NCBI RefSeq assembly: GCF_010820555.1
Contig: NZ_JAAIKD010000002.1
Location: forward strand, 434,001 to 498,000
Reading direction: 5' to 3'
Origin: Psychroflexus aurantiacus
GTDB lineage: Bacteria > Bacteroidota > Bacteroidia > Flavobacteriales > Flavobacteriaceae
DNA: 64,000 nucleotides
The notes below the pieces were generated by a model. The model saw only the letters and a program-made list of their open reading frames with translations. It had not been told where the DNA came from and made no database searches. How positions within the stretch are numbered: position 1 is the stretch's first letter; the number at the start of each line of letters is the position of its first letter. Shown here one piece after another: positions 7,601-15,169 of the stretch. Both the position numbers and the translations under genes were made by a program.

Positions 7601-8812
7601 TTAAATTAAGCCTTCAATAAAAGTTTTATGAAAGGTGTAAACACGTCCTTTTTTATTTAAAACTTGTATTTTATGCGTATTGTTAAACTCATCATAGACT
7701 TTGTAATAAAACTTATAAGTTGTGGATTCTGATGGATAGAGCTTCCATTTATAGTTTAGGATATTTGTAATATCACTCTTTCTAATATGACTGCGATCAT
7801 TTTTTAATAAGTTAGTCAAATCTTTTAAAGTTAGTTTAACCGTTTCCGTTTCTGCGACATCAAAATACTCCAGCAGTATTTCTTTTAAATCCTTTTCATC
7901 AATATCATAGGAGTTTTTTACAACTCTGGCCAATGCTTCAGTTTTGATATCTTCTGGTTTAAACCACATTCTGGAGGATTTAGGATATTTTATTTTTCTA
8001 TTCATTAAGAAATACTTGAAATGTGGTATTTCTTCTTTTATTTTCTCATCAAAATCTTCTATATACTCGCTAAGTTTCTTGATCTCCAAAACCCAGAACC
8101 TGATCTCTTCTTCATCAACTACAATAAAGTCGTGAATGTTATTGGACGCCAATATTATTTTCCCATAAAAGTTCTCCTGCTTTTGATCCACACCTTTCTT
8201 TTCCCTTTGTTGAGTTTTTGAGGTAGACAGCATCTTTATATAATCTGTATCCTCTTTCTTATCGAATTTAGCTTCATCCACAGCGATGATCAGTTTGTTG
8301 ACCCAGGCATCATTGAAGCGGCTTTTAAAATCCTCTTTTTTAATAACACCTACATTATTTTCAAGCAGCATACGCATCCAATTAAGGAAAGTAGTTTTAC
8401 CTGTGTTTCTTTCGTTGCTTACCAAACATAAAACGGGTAGATGCTGTGTAGGCTTTTTCCAAAGGATACTGAGATAGTCTAATCCTAGTTCCAGATGATC
8501 TCCAAATATTTGCTGAAGCAATTTTTGCGTATATGGAAAGTTTCCCTTCTTCACAGGACCACTAAGTTGATGGTATTCGTTATAAAATCCTCCAACATTT
8601 CTTCTGTAACCTTCATGTGAAGGAAAATTTATGAAGCCATCATACTTCTTAACACTACTTGGGAAATTTTTACCATGATCATCAATTATTGATGTTTTAT
8701 CCCATTTAGCAAGCCGTCTAAAACTTTGCTTACTGTCATAAATATCAGGTTCATATACAATTTTGTAATAGGTTGTGCCTACTCTTATGTATTCGTTTTT
8801 ATTAGTTTCCAT
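7601..8812 (-). CDS. SF3-type replicative helicase / primase-helicase (DUF5906-like)
   Basis: This 403-residue protein has the P-loop of phage and plasmid superfamily 3 helicases. Walker A is SNERNTGKTTF near 132-142, Walker B is LIIAVDEA near 174-181, and a motif-C-like ILASNN lies near 225. The N-terminal 110 residues resemble the region preceding the helicase domain in DUF5906 proteins, and the C-terminal part looks like a winged-helix tail. Such proteins unwind DNA at the origin of small mobile elements and phage satellites. The gene overlaps the preceding one by 11 bp and is the last of the element's operon. The TGTTGAC inverted repeat directly follows its stop. Confidence 0.75.
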   Translation of the reverse strand: METNKNEYIRVGTTYYKIVYEPDIYDSKQSFRRLAKWDKTSIIDDHGKNFPSSVKKYDGFINFPSHEGYRRNVGGFYNEYHQLSGPVKKGNFPYTQKLLQQIFGDHLELGLDYLSILWKKPTQHLPVLCLVSNERNTGKTTFLNWMRMLLENNVGVIKKEDFKSRFNDAWVNKLIIAVDEAKFDKKEDTDYIKMLSTSKTQQREKKGVDQKQENFYGKIILASNNIHDFIVVDEEEIRFWVLEIKKLSEYIEDFDEKIKEEIPHFKYFLMNRKIKYPKSSRMWFKPEDIKTEALARVVKNSYDIDEKDLKEILLEYFDVAETETVKLTLKDLTNLLKNDRSHIRKSDITNILNYKWKLYPSESTTYKFYYKVYDEFNNTHKIQVLNKKGRVYTFHKTFIEGLI

Positions 8813-9155
8813 AAATATTAAAATTTAGCTTCGACATTCTTTCAAATTTATAATCAGGTTTCGTTGAGATGACTACTAAGACCCCATCTCCATCCTTGTT
8901 TTCTAAAAGTGTCTGATTAATTTCTTCTCTTAATCTTCTGGTTGTAGGTTTAAGCGGTCGCTGTTCTTTATTGAGTATACCAACTAGCAATTCATAACAA
9001 AGATTTAGATCAGCTCTACAGCGATTTTCAAGTTTCATATTTCTCAAAATATTGAATATGATTTTTAAGATCTTGGTTATCGTTTTCTGAAAACCATAAT
9101 CAGAGTCAATCAACTGGCTGTTCAGACAGGTTTTTCCATTATTATTTAATTCCAT
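8802..9155 (-). CDS. Small uncharacterised element protein
   Basis: The 117-residue product is not recognised. It is basic and helical in its first two thirds (KILKIIFNILRNMK), with a short strand VLVVIST near residue 95. It overlaps the genes on both sides, by 10 bp upstream and 11 bp downstream, so translation is probably coupled to the zinc-finger gene and the helicase. A replication accessory role is inferred from position only. Confidence 0.6.
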   Translation of the reverse strand: MELNNNGKTCLNSQLIDSDYGFQKTITKILKIIFNILRNMKLENRCRADLNLCYELLVGILNKEQRPLKPTTRRLREEINQTLLENKDGDGVLVVISTKPDYKFERMSKLNFNIYGN

Positions 9156-9571
9156 GCTGAAGTTGTTTTAAGGTATATTACTTTTCTTGTCTCGCTATCG
9201 AAATAGGCCTGCGTGCCGTCAGCTCTTCTAGGTATGTTGTCAACTTTCTCGTATCGTTTTTTAAACTGAGCCATTAAGGTTTTAAAATCTCCTTTGGTTA
9301 AGGGCTTATTGTCCTCACTTGTGAGCAGGCTTTTTAAGGTGTCGGTAGCCACATTGGCTATGGCAGCATTACCGATGCCTGCTAAATTTATTTTTTCTTT
9401 ATAGGTCTCATCAGTTTTAAGTTTTGCAAGTCCAGTTTCATTTTTAGGAAGCTTGTTCTTTTGAAAATGCGCTTTTACACGACAGGTATCTGAACAGTAT
9501 TTTTGAACTTTTCTACGACGTGGAACGTATTCCTTAGAGCAATAAGCACATATATAAGTGTGTGTTTCCAT
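9146..9571 (-). CDS. Zinc-ribbon protein of the element
   Basis: The N-terminus of this 141-residue protein carries a CxxC...CxxxC metal site (CAYCSKEY, then KYCSDTCR). It is followed by a basic stretch and a helical remainder ending in a small strand pair (AYFDSETRKVIYLK). The same zinc ribbon appears at the N-terminus of the 211-residue HTH protein at 12152-12787, so the element encodes two related DNA- or RNA-binding proteins. Its gene precedes the helicase pair with overlapping ends. Confidence 0.65.
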   Translation of the reverse strand: METHTYICAYCSKEYVPRRRKVQKYCSDTCRVKAHFQKNKLPKNETGLAKLKTDETYKEKINLAGIGNAAIANVATDTLKSLLTSEDNKPLTKGDFKTLMAQFKKRYEKVDNIPRRADGTQAYFDSETRKVIYLKTTSAWN

Positions 9572-9633
9572 AGGATTATGAATTAAATAAACGTTTGTTT
9601 TACGCTTAGTTTGAAAAAACTAGAGCATTTGGA

Positions 9634-9987
9634 TTAGACTTTGTGTTTTCTTAGGTATTCATTGGCCTGGTTTTGAATATCCTGATCGGTTTCAACATTA
9701 CCGTTGCGAAGCCACTCCAGGATTTCGTTTTTGAAGAAATAAAGACGCTTGCCTTTTTTGATGTGTGGTATTTTGCGTTTATGGACTAAGCCATAAATAC
9801 CTGAAGGTTTCATGCCTAAAAATTCAGCAATACCCTCTACATCAAAATGCTCATTGGAAGCAGCATTCGATTTAGAAGATTTAGGACTTGTAGTAAATTC
9901 TCCAGTTTCGTTTTCGAATTTGACCTGGATGTTTTGAACGGGATGAAGTTCACCGTTTTCGGTTACGACAAATAATGTCTTTTTCAT
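9634..9987 (-). CDS. Excisionase-family helix-turn-helix protein
   Basis: This 117-residue protein carries a MerR-like/HTH_17 domain at residues 50-95: VEGIAEFLGMKPSGIYGLVH, then a wing KRKIPHIKKGKRLYF and FFKNEILEWL. Proteins of this type act as recombination directionality factors or as regulators (AlpA/Xis class) beside tyrosine integrases. It is separated from the integrase group by a terminator hairpin at 10086-10124, so it probably heads its own transcript with the replication genes. The N-terminal 45 residues are unknown. Confidence 0.75.
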   Translation of the reverse strand: MKKTLFVVTENGELHPVQNIQVKFENETGEFTTSPKSSKSNAASNEHFDVEGIAEFLGMKPSGIYGLVHKRKIPHIKKGKRLYFFKNEILEWLRNGNVETDQDIQNQANEYLRKHKV

Positions 9988-10085
9988 TGTGTTATTTTTT
10001 TATAATTACACTACGAAGGTATTGGGTTATGCTTTGTTTGGTTGTGTCGTTTCCTTAGCGAGAGATAAGTGTTTCTTAAAAAATA

Positions 10086-10124
10086 AAAACCTTATAATAC
10101 TGATATACAGTAGTATAAGGTTTT
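10086..10124 (-). terminator. Rho-independent terminator after the integrase operon
   Basis: AAAACCTTATAATACTG at 10086-10102 pairs with 10108-10124 over 17 bp with one mismatch and a 5-nt loop. On the minus strand it is followed by a T-rich tract and lies 30 bp after the stop of the 292-residue protein gene. Confidence 0.75.
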
Positions 10125-10153
10125 AAAAATAATTATAAATTTAGGAAATTTTC

Positions 10154-11032
10154 TTATCGATTTGCGATAAGACCTGCTATATATTCTTTTGTTTTAGTCA
10201 TTTTTTGGCTAGCAAGACGGTCTTTTAGGCCGTGTAAAATTTCAATTTCAGGCCTGGTATATTCTTCTGAGATTTTCTTTGTAATACTTGACTGATTTGA
10301 ACTTTTATAAAACACCTCAGGCTCTTTTAGTTTTGAGATGATCAAAACGATCTTGGTAAATTCAGTTGCTGGAATAACATCCCTGAAATCATTATAGAAC
10401 TTACTTTTAAAATTGCTCTCAAAGAATTTATATAATGCTTTCAACAATACCTTTTTCTCATTATCGCTGAATGTGTCTAAATATCTGTTTGTATTCTCTA
10501 TTTCTATGGAATAGTCCTTTTTACGCTTTTTGTTATCAGGCCTGTCGCTTGGATAAACTCTTAATCTCAGCTTTTCTGTAAGCTCAGGCTTTTCACTTTT
10601 TATATTCTTATATGTAAACTCCTCAAAATCATTCAGCTTGTACATAAAGCTGTAAGGATTATGGTTATTGCTAACATTATTTTTAATTCTTTTATAGGCA
10701 TATAGACGCGCAATACTTTCTATTAATTCAGGTAGATTAATTTCTTTTTCATGCTCAGAGACAAATGAATTGAAATCATTGTCAAGTATATTAGAAATCT
10801 GATCACCTTCGTACTTGTCAAAATTAGTTTCGATAAACCTTTGAGAATTTTTGACTAACTGATCCTCCAGGATGGAGTTAATTTCATCGGTGTATGTTTT
10901 TAATATTCCATTTGACACATAATTGAATTGTAATTCATTTTTAACTCCTTCTTTGAATTTTTGTAAAATGGATTTTTCTTCTTTTGAAATGATTTCGAAA
11001 TATTTCTTCTCAAAAATTTGACTATTCTTCAT
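10154..11032 (-). CDS. Uncharacterised element protein coupled to the integrase
   Basis: The 292-residue product is not recognised. It is charged and predicted to be almost wholly helical, with no cysteine motif, P-loop or membrane segment. Its start overlaps the integrase stop by 11 bp, so it is translationally coupled to the recombinase, and a terminator follows it. Roles such as recombination accessory factor or maintenance protein are guesses from this arrangement. Confidence 0.6.
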   Translation of the reverse strand: MKNSQIFEKKYFEIISKEEKSILQKFKEGVKNELQFNYVSNGILKTYTDEINSILEDQLVKNSQRFIETNFDKYEGDQISNILDNDFNSFVSEHEKEINLPELIESIARLYAYKRIKNNVSNNHNPYSFMYKLNDFEEFTYKNIKSEKPELTEKLRLRVYPSDRPDNKKRKKDYSIEIENTNRYLDTFSDNEKKVLLKALYKFFESNFKSKFYNDFRDVIPATEFTKIVLIISKLKEPEVFYKSSNQSSITKKISEEYTRPEIEILHGLKDRLASQKMTKTKEYIAGLIANR

Positions 11033-12152
11033 CTGTATTGATTTTTATTTTATCTAGAGTTTTGGTTTTCGCTATATCGGTGACTTTGGCGTAAATCATG
11101 GTTGTATTTATATTTTTATGCCCCAGCATTTTAGACACAGTAAAAACATCTGTTCCATTTTCGATTTGCAGAACAGCATAGGTATGTCTAAAGTTGTGTA
11201 GTGTAATATTCTTATTTATTTCAGCAGCCTTAACCCATTCCTTGACGGCCCTAATGGCAATATCATAGGTGATGTCAAATATTTTTCCTTCTTTCTCAGG
11301 ACATTCATCGATTAGTAGTTGGTAAGCATCTTTTGAGATCGGATTTAAGGTATATTTTTTGCCTTTAGTGTGATAGACCCTTACAACATAATTACCAGAA
11401 TTGTCTTTTGAGATATCTTCCCATTGCAGTTTGCTGGCTTCGGCAAATCTAAAACCAGTATGAGTACAGAAAAAACATAAGTTCTTGACGGTACTATTTT
11501 CCACTGGCGTATTCCAAAGCTTGGTTAGCTCCTCAAGGGTTAAATACTCCCTGAGCTTGTTCTCAACCTTTACATTTTTGACTCCTTTTGTGATATCTTC
11601 TTTTAATACATCTTCTTCATAAGCCTGATTCAATACGTTAAGGAAATGTTTGAAATAAGAGGCCACAGTTGCGGATGAAAGTGCATGACCTGTCTTTTTA
11701 CTCACGACTGTCTGTAAATGTTCTTTATAACCTTCAACATGCTTCTTGTTTAAAGACCTGGTGTAAATCTTCTTAGCGTAATCCTTGTAATGCATCAATG
11801 ATGCTTCCCAGGATTGGTGGTTTTTTTTCGAAACCGTATTTGATTTGCGTTCTACTAACTCCTCGTAGTATTTTATAAAATCTATGTTTAAGACGACATT
11901 ATCCTTAAAGCCATACTCTTTATTGTAAATACTTAAATTCCGGCTATCTCTGATTTTTTCAGCGATGGATAAGGTGGTTTTGTTGTGAGATTTTTGTTCT
12001 GAATTGGCTGGCTTTTCAAAAATGTGCATTTTCAAAAATTCTCTTCTGGTTTCTTTTCCATCCTTGTTGATGATCGGAGGATAATAATCCAGGTATAGAC
12101 TGAGTTTTCCTCCTTTAATGGGTTTCTGTCTTAAACTTACTTTTACAGCCAT
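11022..12152 (-). CDS. Tyrosine recombinase / phage-type integrase
   Basis: This 376-residue protein has an N-terminal arm-binding-like region (1-85), a SAM-like core-binding domain (90-190) and a catalytic domain with all expected residues: R235 (THTGFRFAEA), K263, H319 and R322 (LHNFRH), H345 (MLGHKN) and Y354 (TMIYAKV). It is full length and probably active, and should catalyse integration and excision of this element at an attachment site near mnmE. Its start codon coincides with the end of the zinc-ribbon/HTH gene (both at 12152), so the two form one transcript. Confidence 0.92.
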   Translation of the reverse strand: MAVKVSLRQKPIKGGKLSLYLDYYPPIINKDGKETRREFLKMHIFEKPANSEQKSHNKTTLSIAEKIRDSRNLSIYNKEYGFKDNVVLNIDFIKYYEELVERKSNTVSKKNHQSWEASLMHYKDYAKKIYTRSLNKKHVEGYKEHLQTVVSKKTGHALSSATVASYFKHFLNVLNQAYEEDVLKEDITKGVKNVKVENKLREYLTLEELTKLWNTPVENSTVKNLCFFCTHTGFRFAEASKLQWEDISKDNSGNYVVRVYHTKGKKYTLNPISKDAYQLLIDECPEKEGKIFDITYDIAIRAVKEWVKAAEINKNITLHNFRHTYAVLQIENGTDVFTVSKMLGHKNINTTMIYAKVTDIAKTKTLDKIKINTDEE

Positions 12153-12787
12153 TAAATAAATTTTTTAAAAATTAAATCTACTATGTTTTTTGGAACTTTC
12201 ACAAATTTCCCAGCGCTTCTTTTTGGGACCTTGTATTCCTTTAAGGTCTCATAAACGGTAGAAGGGGATACATTATACTTCTTACTTATTTCTGAAATAA
12301 TGTAAAAATCTTCGGAGTCATATTCTTCACTTTCTTCAGGCTCAAAGTAGAGGAGTTGCTCTACACTTTCTCTGTCTATTCTTGTCAGACGTTTGTGGAT
12401 ATTATAGGCTCTAATTTTTCCGTTTTTAATCATATTATAAACGGTCTTTCTAGTGACCCCTAAAGCCTTTGCGGCTTCATTTGCAGTCATAACATCGTTG
12501 GTAATTTCGCTAGTAATTTCACCCCTCTGAACAACATCGTTGGTAATTTCGCCAGTAATTTCACCCCCCTGCCCGGGAGAGGAAATTTTCATCTCTGAGC
12601 TAGTTTTTTGATTTGATTTTTTAGCTTCAGAATTTTCATTAGCTACTTTTACCTTTTCTTCTTTTTTCCTTTGTTTATAGGCTCTTTGGGCACATTTGTG
12701 AGAGCAATATTTTGTCACGGTAGTCTTGGCTATAAACTCAGATTTACAGAATTGACAGGTTTTTTTTATCTTTAATTTTGATGACAT
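12152..12787 (-). CDS. Zinc-ribbon plus double helix-turn-helix regulator with GEIT repeats
   Basis: The 211-residue protein starts with a zinc ribbon (CQFCKSEF ... KYCSHKCAQ, residues 11-33). Near residues 75-103 it has a 14-residue tandem repeat, GEIT(G/S)EITNDV. It then has an excisionase-like HTH (TANEAAKALGVTRKTVYNMI) and a second HTH-like segment (EISKKYNVSPSTVYETL). It is the integrase-proximal gene and probably regulates or directs recombination. The repeat closely matches the MnmE C-terminal sequence GEITGEVTND at both DNA and protein level, which suggests that the att region lies within or arose through this gene. Confidence 0.7.
   Translation of the reverse strand: MSSKLKIKKTCQFCKSEFIAKTTVTKYCSHKCAQRAYKQRKKEEKVKVANENSEAKKSNQKTSSEMKISSPGQGGEITGEITNDVVQRGEITSEITNDVMTANEAAKALGVTRKTVYNMIKNGKIRAYNIHKRLTRIDRESVEQLLYFEPEESEEYDSEDFYIISEISKKYNVSPSTVYETLKEYKVPKRSAGKFVKVPKNIVDLIFKKFI
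12492..12567 (-). repeat. Two tandem att-like copies of an mnmE segment inside the element regulator gene
   Basis: Copies start at 12492 and 12534, a 42-bp period, each with ACATCGTTGGTAATTTCGC and then AGTAATTTCACCCC on the plus strand, differing at only one or two bases. They match the mnmE segment at 13099-13125 (CATTGGTCACTTCGCCGGTA...) in the same orientation. They encode the GEIT(G/S)EITND repeats. Confidence 0.75.
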
Positions 12788-12792
12788 ATTTA

Positions 12793-12814
12793 ATAATTTC
12801 GCCGGTTATTTCTC
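12793..12814 (-). repeat. Third att-like copy, just upstream of the regulator start codon
   Basis: ATAATTTCGCCGGTTATTTC at 12793-12812 repeats the core of the copies at 12492-12567 and of mnmE, in the same orientation. It overlaps the region expected to hold the ribosome-binding site of the 211-residue protein gene. CCAACGATGT at 12831-12840 is an inverted copy of the flank ACATCGTTGG found at 12492 and 12534. Confidence 0.65.
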
Positions 12815-12839
12815 CTTTTTGGAGAGACGACCAACGATG

Positions 12840-12878
12840 TGTAATAAGTGAAACAAGTATCCTTAAGTGTAATAAGTG
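12840..12878. repeat. 11-bp direct repeat TGTAATAAGTG, possible integrase or Xis arm sites
   Basis: TGTAATAAGTG occurs at 12840-12850 and 12868-12878, 28 bp apart, in the 263-bp non-coding stretch between the element regulator and mnmE. The spacing and position suit recombinase arm-type or regulator sites. The remainder of the stretch (12879-12990) is very A-rich and shows nothing clear. Confidence 0.5.
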
Positions 12879-12994
12879 TATTAGTTAACCAGGCTTGTTT
12901 TTAAAAAACATCAATTTTTCGTCTCGAGGTACAAATAGGTACAAAAAAACCAAAAAATAAAACAATTTAACAAACAGAAGAAAAAACGCAAAAA

Positions 12995-13023
12995 AATAAA
13001 GCGCTGATTTACAGCGCTTTATT
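12995..13023 (-). terminator. Rho-independent terminator of mnmE
   Basis: AATAAAGCGCTG at 12995-13006 pairs perfectly with 13012-13023 over 12 bp around a 5-nt loop. On the minus strand the stem is followed by a run of seven T and more T-rich sequence. It lies 28 bp past the mnmE stop codon. Confidence 0.9.
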
Positions 13024-13050
13024 GTGTTTTATTTTGTTATGTTTTGATGT

Positions 13051-14463
13051 TTATTTCCCGATACAGAAATTCGCAAAAATATTGCCCAGAAGTTCGTCAT
13101 TGGTCACTTCGCCGGTAATCTCCCCGAAGTGGTACAGGGCCTGACGAATGTCAATGGCAAGCAGGTCGGTAGTTAAGCCCTGGTTAAGGCCGTCCTGAAC
13201 CTTGTTGATTTCCTCCAGGGCCAGCAGCAATGCATTGTAATGCCTGGAGTTGGTGACGATGCTGTCGTTGTTGCGCAAAGCACCGGCATCCACATAGCTG
13301 AGGAGCTGCTCCTGTATGGCCTCGATGCCGGTTTTGGCTTTGGCTGAGATAAAGAGCAGGTCATTAAAATCCGCCCGCAGTCTGTCTTTATTAGCGTCGG
13401 TAAGCAAGTCGGCCTTGTTGGCCAGCAGGAGGAAAGGCCGCTCCGGGAAGGCGTCTTTGAGCTGCTGAATGTCTGCTTTCACCCGCTGCCATTCCTCAGG
13501 GATGAGCTGATGCTTCTGATCAAAAACCTTGGGGGTATCGATCAGCTTGACAATCACCTGTGACTGTTTGATCTTTTCGAAGGTGCGCTGTATGCCCAGG
13601 CCTTCAATGGTGTCTTGGGTTTCACGGATACCGGCCGTGTCTATAAAACGAAAGCCGATGCCCCCTATGGAGATTTCATCTTCAATGGTGTCCCGGGTTG
13701 TCCCGGCGATCTCGCTTACGATGGCGCGTTCTTCATTGAGCAGGGCATTGAGCAGGGTAGATTTGCCTACATTGGGTTCGCCGACAATGGCCACGGGAAT
13801 CCCGTTTTTGATCACGTTGCCTACGGCAAAGGAGTCGATCAGTCGGGACAGTACCTTCTGGATCTTCAACACCAAGGCCTGGAACTGCTCCCGGTTAGCA
13901 AACTCCACATCTTCCTCTGAAAAATCGAGTTCGAGTTCCATCAGGGAAGCAAAATCCAGGAGTTCCTGGCGCAATTCCTTCAGCTGACTGGTAAACCCGC
14001 CCCGCATTTGCTGCATGGCCAGCTGGTGGCTGGCCGCATTGTCGCTGGAGATGAGATCGGCTACGGCTTCGGCCTGACTCAAATCCATCTTGCCGTTGAG
14101 AAAAGCCCTTAGGGTGAATTCCCCGGCTTGTGCCGCCCGACAGCCATTGGAAATGAGCAGCTGAATGATTTCTTTCTGAATAAAGGCACTGCCGTGGCAG
14201 GAAATCTCTACGGTGGGTTCACCGGTATAGGACCGCTGACCCCGAAACACACTTACCAGGACTTCATCCAAAATGCGTTCCCCGCTGCGGATGGTTCCCA
14301 ATTGTAAAGTATGGCTTTTCTGATCCAGGATGGAAACCCCGCTTTTCGCGTAAAAGAGGGGACTGCACAGCTCTAAAGCCTGAGATCCGCTCACGCGGAT
14401 GATGGCAATAGCACCGCTCCCGGAAGCAGTAGCAAGCGCAACAATGGTATCGGTATGTATCAT
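13051..14463 (-). CDS. mnmE: tRNA uridine-5-carboxymethylaminomethyl modification GTPase MnmE
   Basis: This 470-residue protein matches MnmE/TrmE throughout. It has an N-terminal folate-binding domain (TIVALATASGSGAIAIIR), a helical domain, and a G domain with G1 GEPNVGKS at 228-235, G3 DTAG and G4 NKAD. The C-terminus FCIGK contains the catalytic cysteine. With MnmG it makes the cmnm5 or related modification of U34 in several tRNAs. The 3' part of the gene also holds the sequence repeated in the adjoining mobile element, yet the reading frame is intact to the normal end. mnmE/trmE is a known integration locus of genomic islands in other bacteria. Confidence 0.97.
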   Translation of the reverse strand: MIHTDTIVALATASGSGAIAIIRVSGSQALELCSPLFYAKSGVSILDQKSHTLQLGTIRSGERILDEVLVSVFRGQRSYTGEPTVEISCHGSAFIQKEIIQLLISNGCRAAQAGEFTLRAFLNGKMDLSQAEAVADLISSDNAASHQLAMQQMRGGFTSQLKELRQELLDFASLMELELDFSEEDVEFANREQFQALVLKIQKVLSRLIDSFAVGNVIKNGIPVAIVGEPNVGKSTLLNALLNEERAIVSEIAGTTRDTIEDEISIGGIGFRFIDTAGIRETQDTIEGLGIQRTFEKIKQSQVIVKLIDTPKVFDQKHQLIPEEWQRVKADIQQLKDAFPERPFLLLANKADLLTDANKDRLRADFNDLLFISAKAKTGIEAIQEQLLSYVDAGALRNNDSIVTNSRHYNALLLALEEINKVQDGLNQGLTTDLLAIDIRQALYHFGEITGEVTNDELLGNIFANFCIGK

Positions 14464-14600
14464 GCTGCAAAGTTACAGCCTGTTTTTTAATTTGAATCGG
14501 TTTTCGCAGGGAAATGAGATTTCGGTTTGGTTTTTTAGGATTTAATCGTTAAATTTTGTAACATTAAACAGAACTTAAGGTCCAATCAAAAAACAAAACC

Positions 14601-14960
14601 ATGGAAGTTTATCAAGATCCCGTGTTAAGGGAAGATCGTCAAATGCTGCTTTTTGCTCACCTTTCTCAACTCCTCAACCTGTTTACCGGCTTTGGAGGAT
14701 TCATTGTTCCGCTCATCATCTGGTTAACCCAAAAAGATAAGATCGAGCATATGGATGCGCAGGGGAAGCAAATACTGAATTTTCAGTTAACCATGCTGAT
14801 CGCAGCGATAGTAGCCGTGCCTTTAATGCTGATCCTGATTGGCTTTGTTATCCTGGCTCTGGTAGGCTTACTGACCTTGATTTTTCCGATCATCAATGCC
14901 ATCAAAGCGAATAATGGGGAACCGACGCATTATCCACTGAGTATCGAATTTTTTAAATAG
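14601..14960 (+). CDS. DUF4870-type small membrane protein
   Basis: This 119-residue protein matches the DUF4870 pattern: RQMLLFAHLSQLL at the N-terminus, a first membrane helix (FGGFIVPLIIWL), the conserved segment DAQGKQILNFQLT, then two more hydrophobic helices and PIINAIKANNGE. Function is unknown; it sits in the inner membrane. It is divergent from mnmE and convergent with dnaN, and the inverted-repeat element at 14984-15157 follows its stop. Confidence 0.85.
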   Translation: MEVYQDPVLREDRQMLLFAHLSQLLNLFTGFGGFIVPLIIWLTQKDKIEHMDAQGKQILNFQLTMLIAAIVAVPLMLILIGFVILALVGLLTLIFPIINAIKANNGEPTHYPLSIEFFK

Positions 14961-14983
14961 ATTAAAATGCTCAGTTCGTTTAT

Positions 14984-15157
14984 ACCGAAACAGCCGTCTC
15001 AAAATATCTAAATTGTCACCTTGTTCCGATCCTTCGGGAGTTTCAAGGTCTTATAATGATTTGGTTATCACTAACTAAGATTTTGAACCTACCTGTTTGC
15101 TTGATGCAGTCAGGCAGGTTCAGAATGACAAGGAAATAGATGTTGAGACAGCGGTCT
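14984..15157. repeat. Nested inverted-repeat intergenic element (MITE/REP-like)
   Basis: The outer arms at 14984-15010 (CAGCCGTCTCAAAATATCTA) and 15137-15157 (TAGATGTTGAGACAGCGGT) are inverted copies with a few mismatches and a 2-bp gap. Inner arms around 15013-15027 and 15116-15132 (TTGTCAC... and ...GAATGACAA) also pair, and GAACCTACCTG / CAGGCAGGTTC forms a central hairpin. It fills most of the gap between convergent DUF4870 and dnaN genes. Such elements usually recur through a genome; here it may also end transcripts from both sides. Confidence 0.6.
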
Positions 15158-15169
15158 TTATAGGATTTT

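Larger units (their letters stand above)
7335..13125 (-). mobile_element. Small integrative element next to the 3' end of mnmE
   Basis: An AT-rich block of seven minus-strand genes carries a tyrosine recombinase, an excisionase-like HTH protein, two zinc-ribbon proteins, an SF3-type helicase and two unknown proteins. The integrase-proximal end abuts mnmE. Copies of an mnmE segment (encoding GEITGEVTND) occur at 12492-12567 and 12793-12814, besides the one inside mnmE at 13099-13125. The distal limit is uncertain; the inverted repeats at 7332-7384 and 7548-7600 are candidates, or the element may run on through the defence genes to beyond position 1. No relaxase, capsid or terminase gene is seen. 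Confidence 0.65.

Noticed and set aside
12492-12567. CRISPR-like tandem repeat
   Set aside because: Only two units without unique spacers of regular length, inside a coding frame, and matching mnmE; it is an att-like duplication and not a CRISPR array.
13529-13987. Long plus-strand frame antisense to mnmE
   Set aside because: It lies wholly inside the well-conserved mnmE gene, and its serine/proline-rich translation is typical of an antisense shadow.
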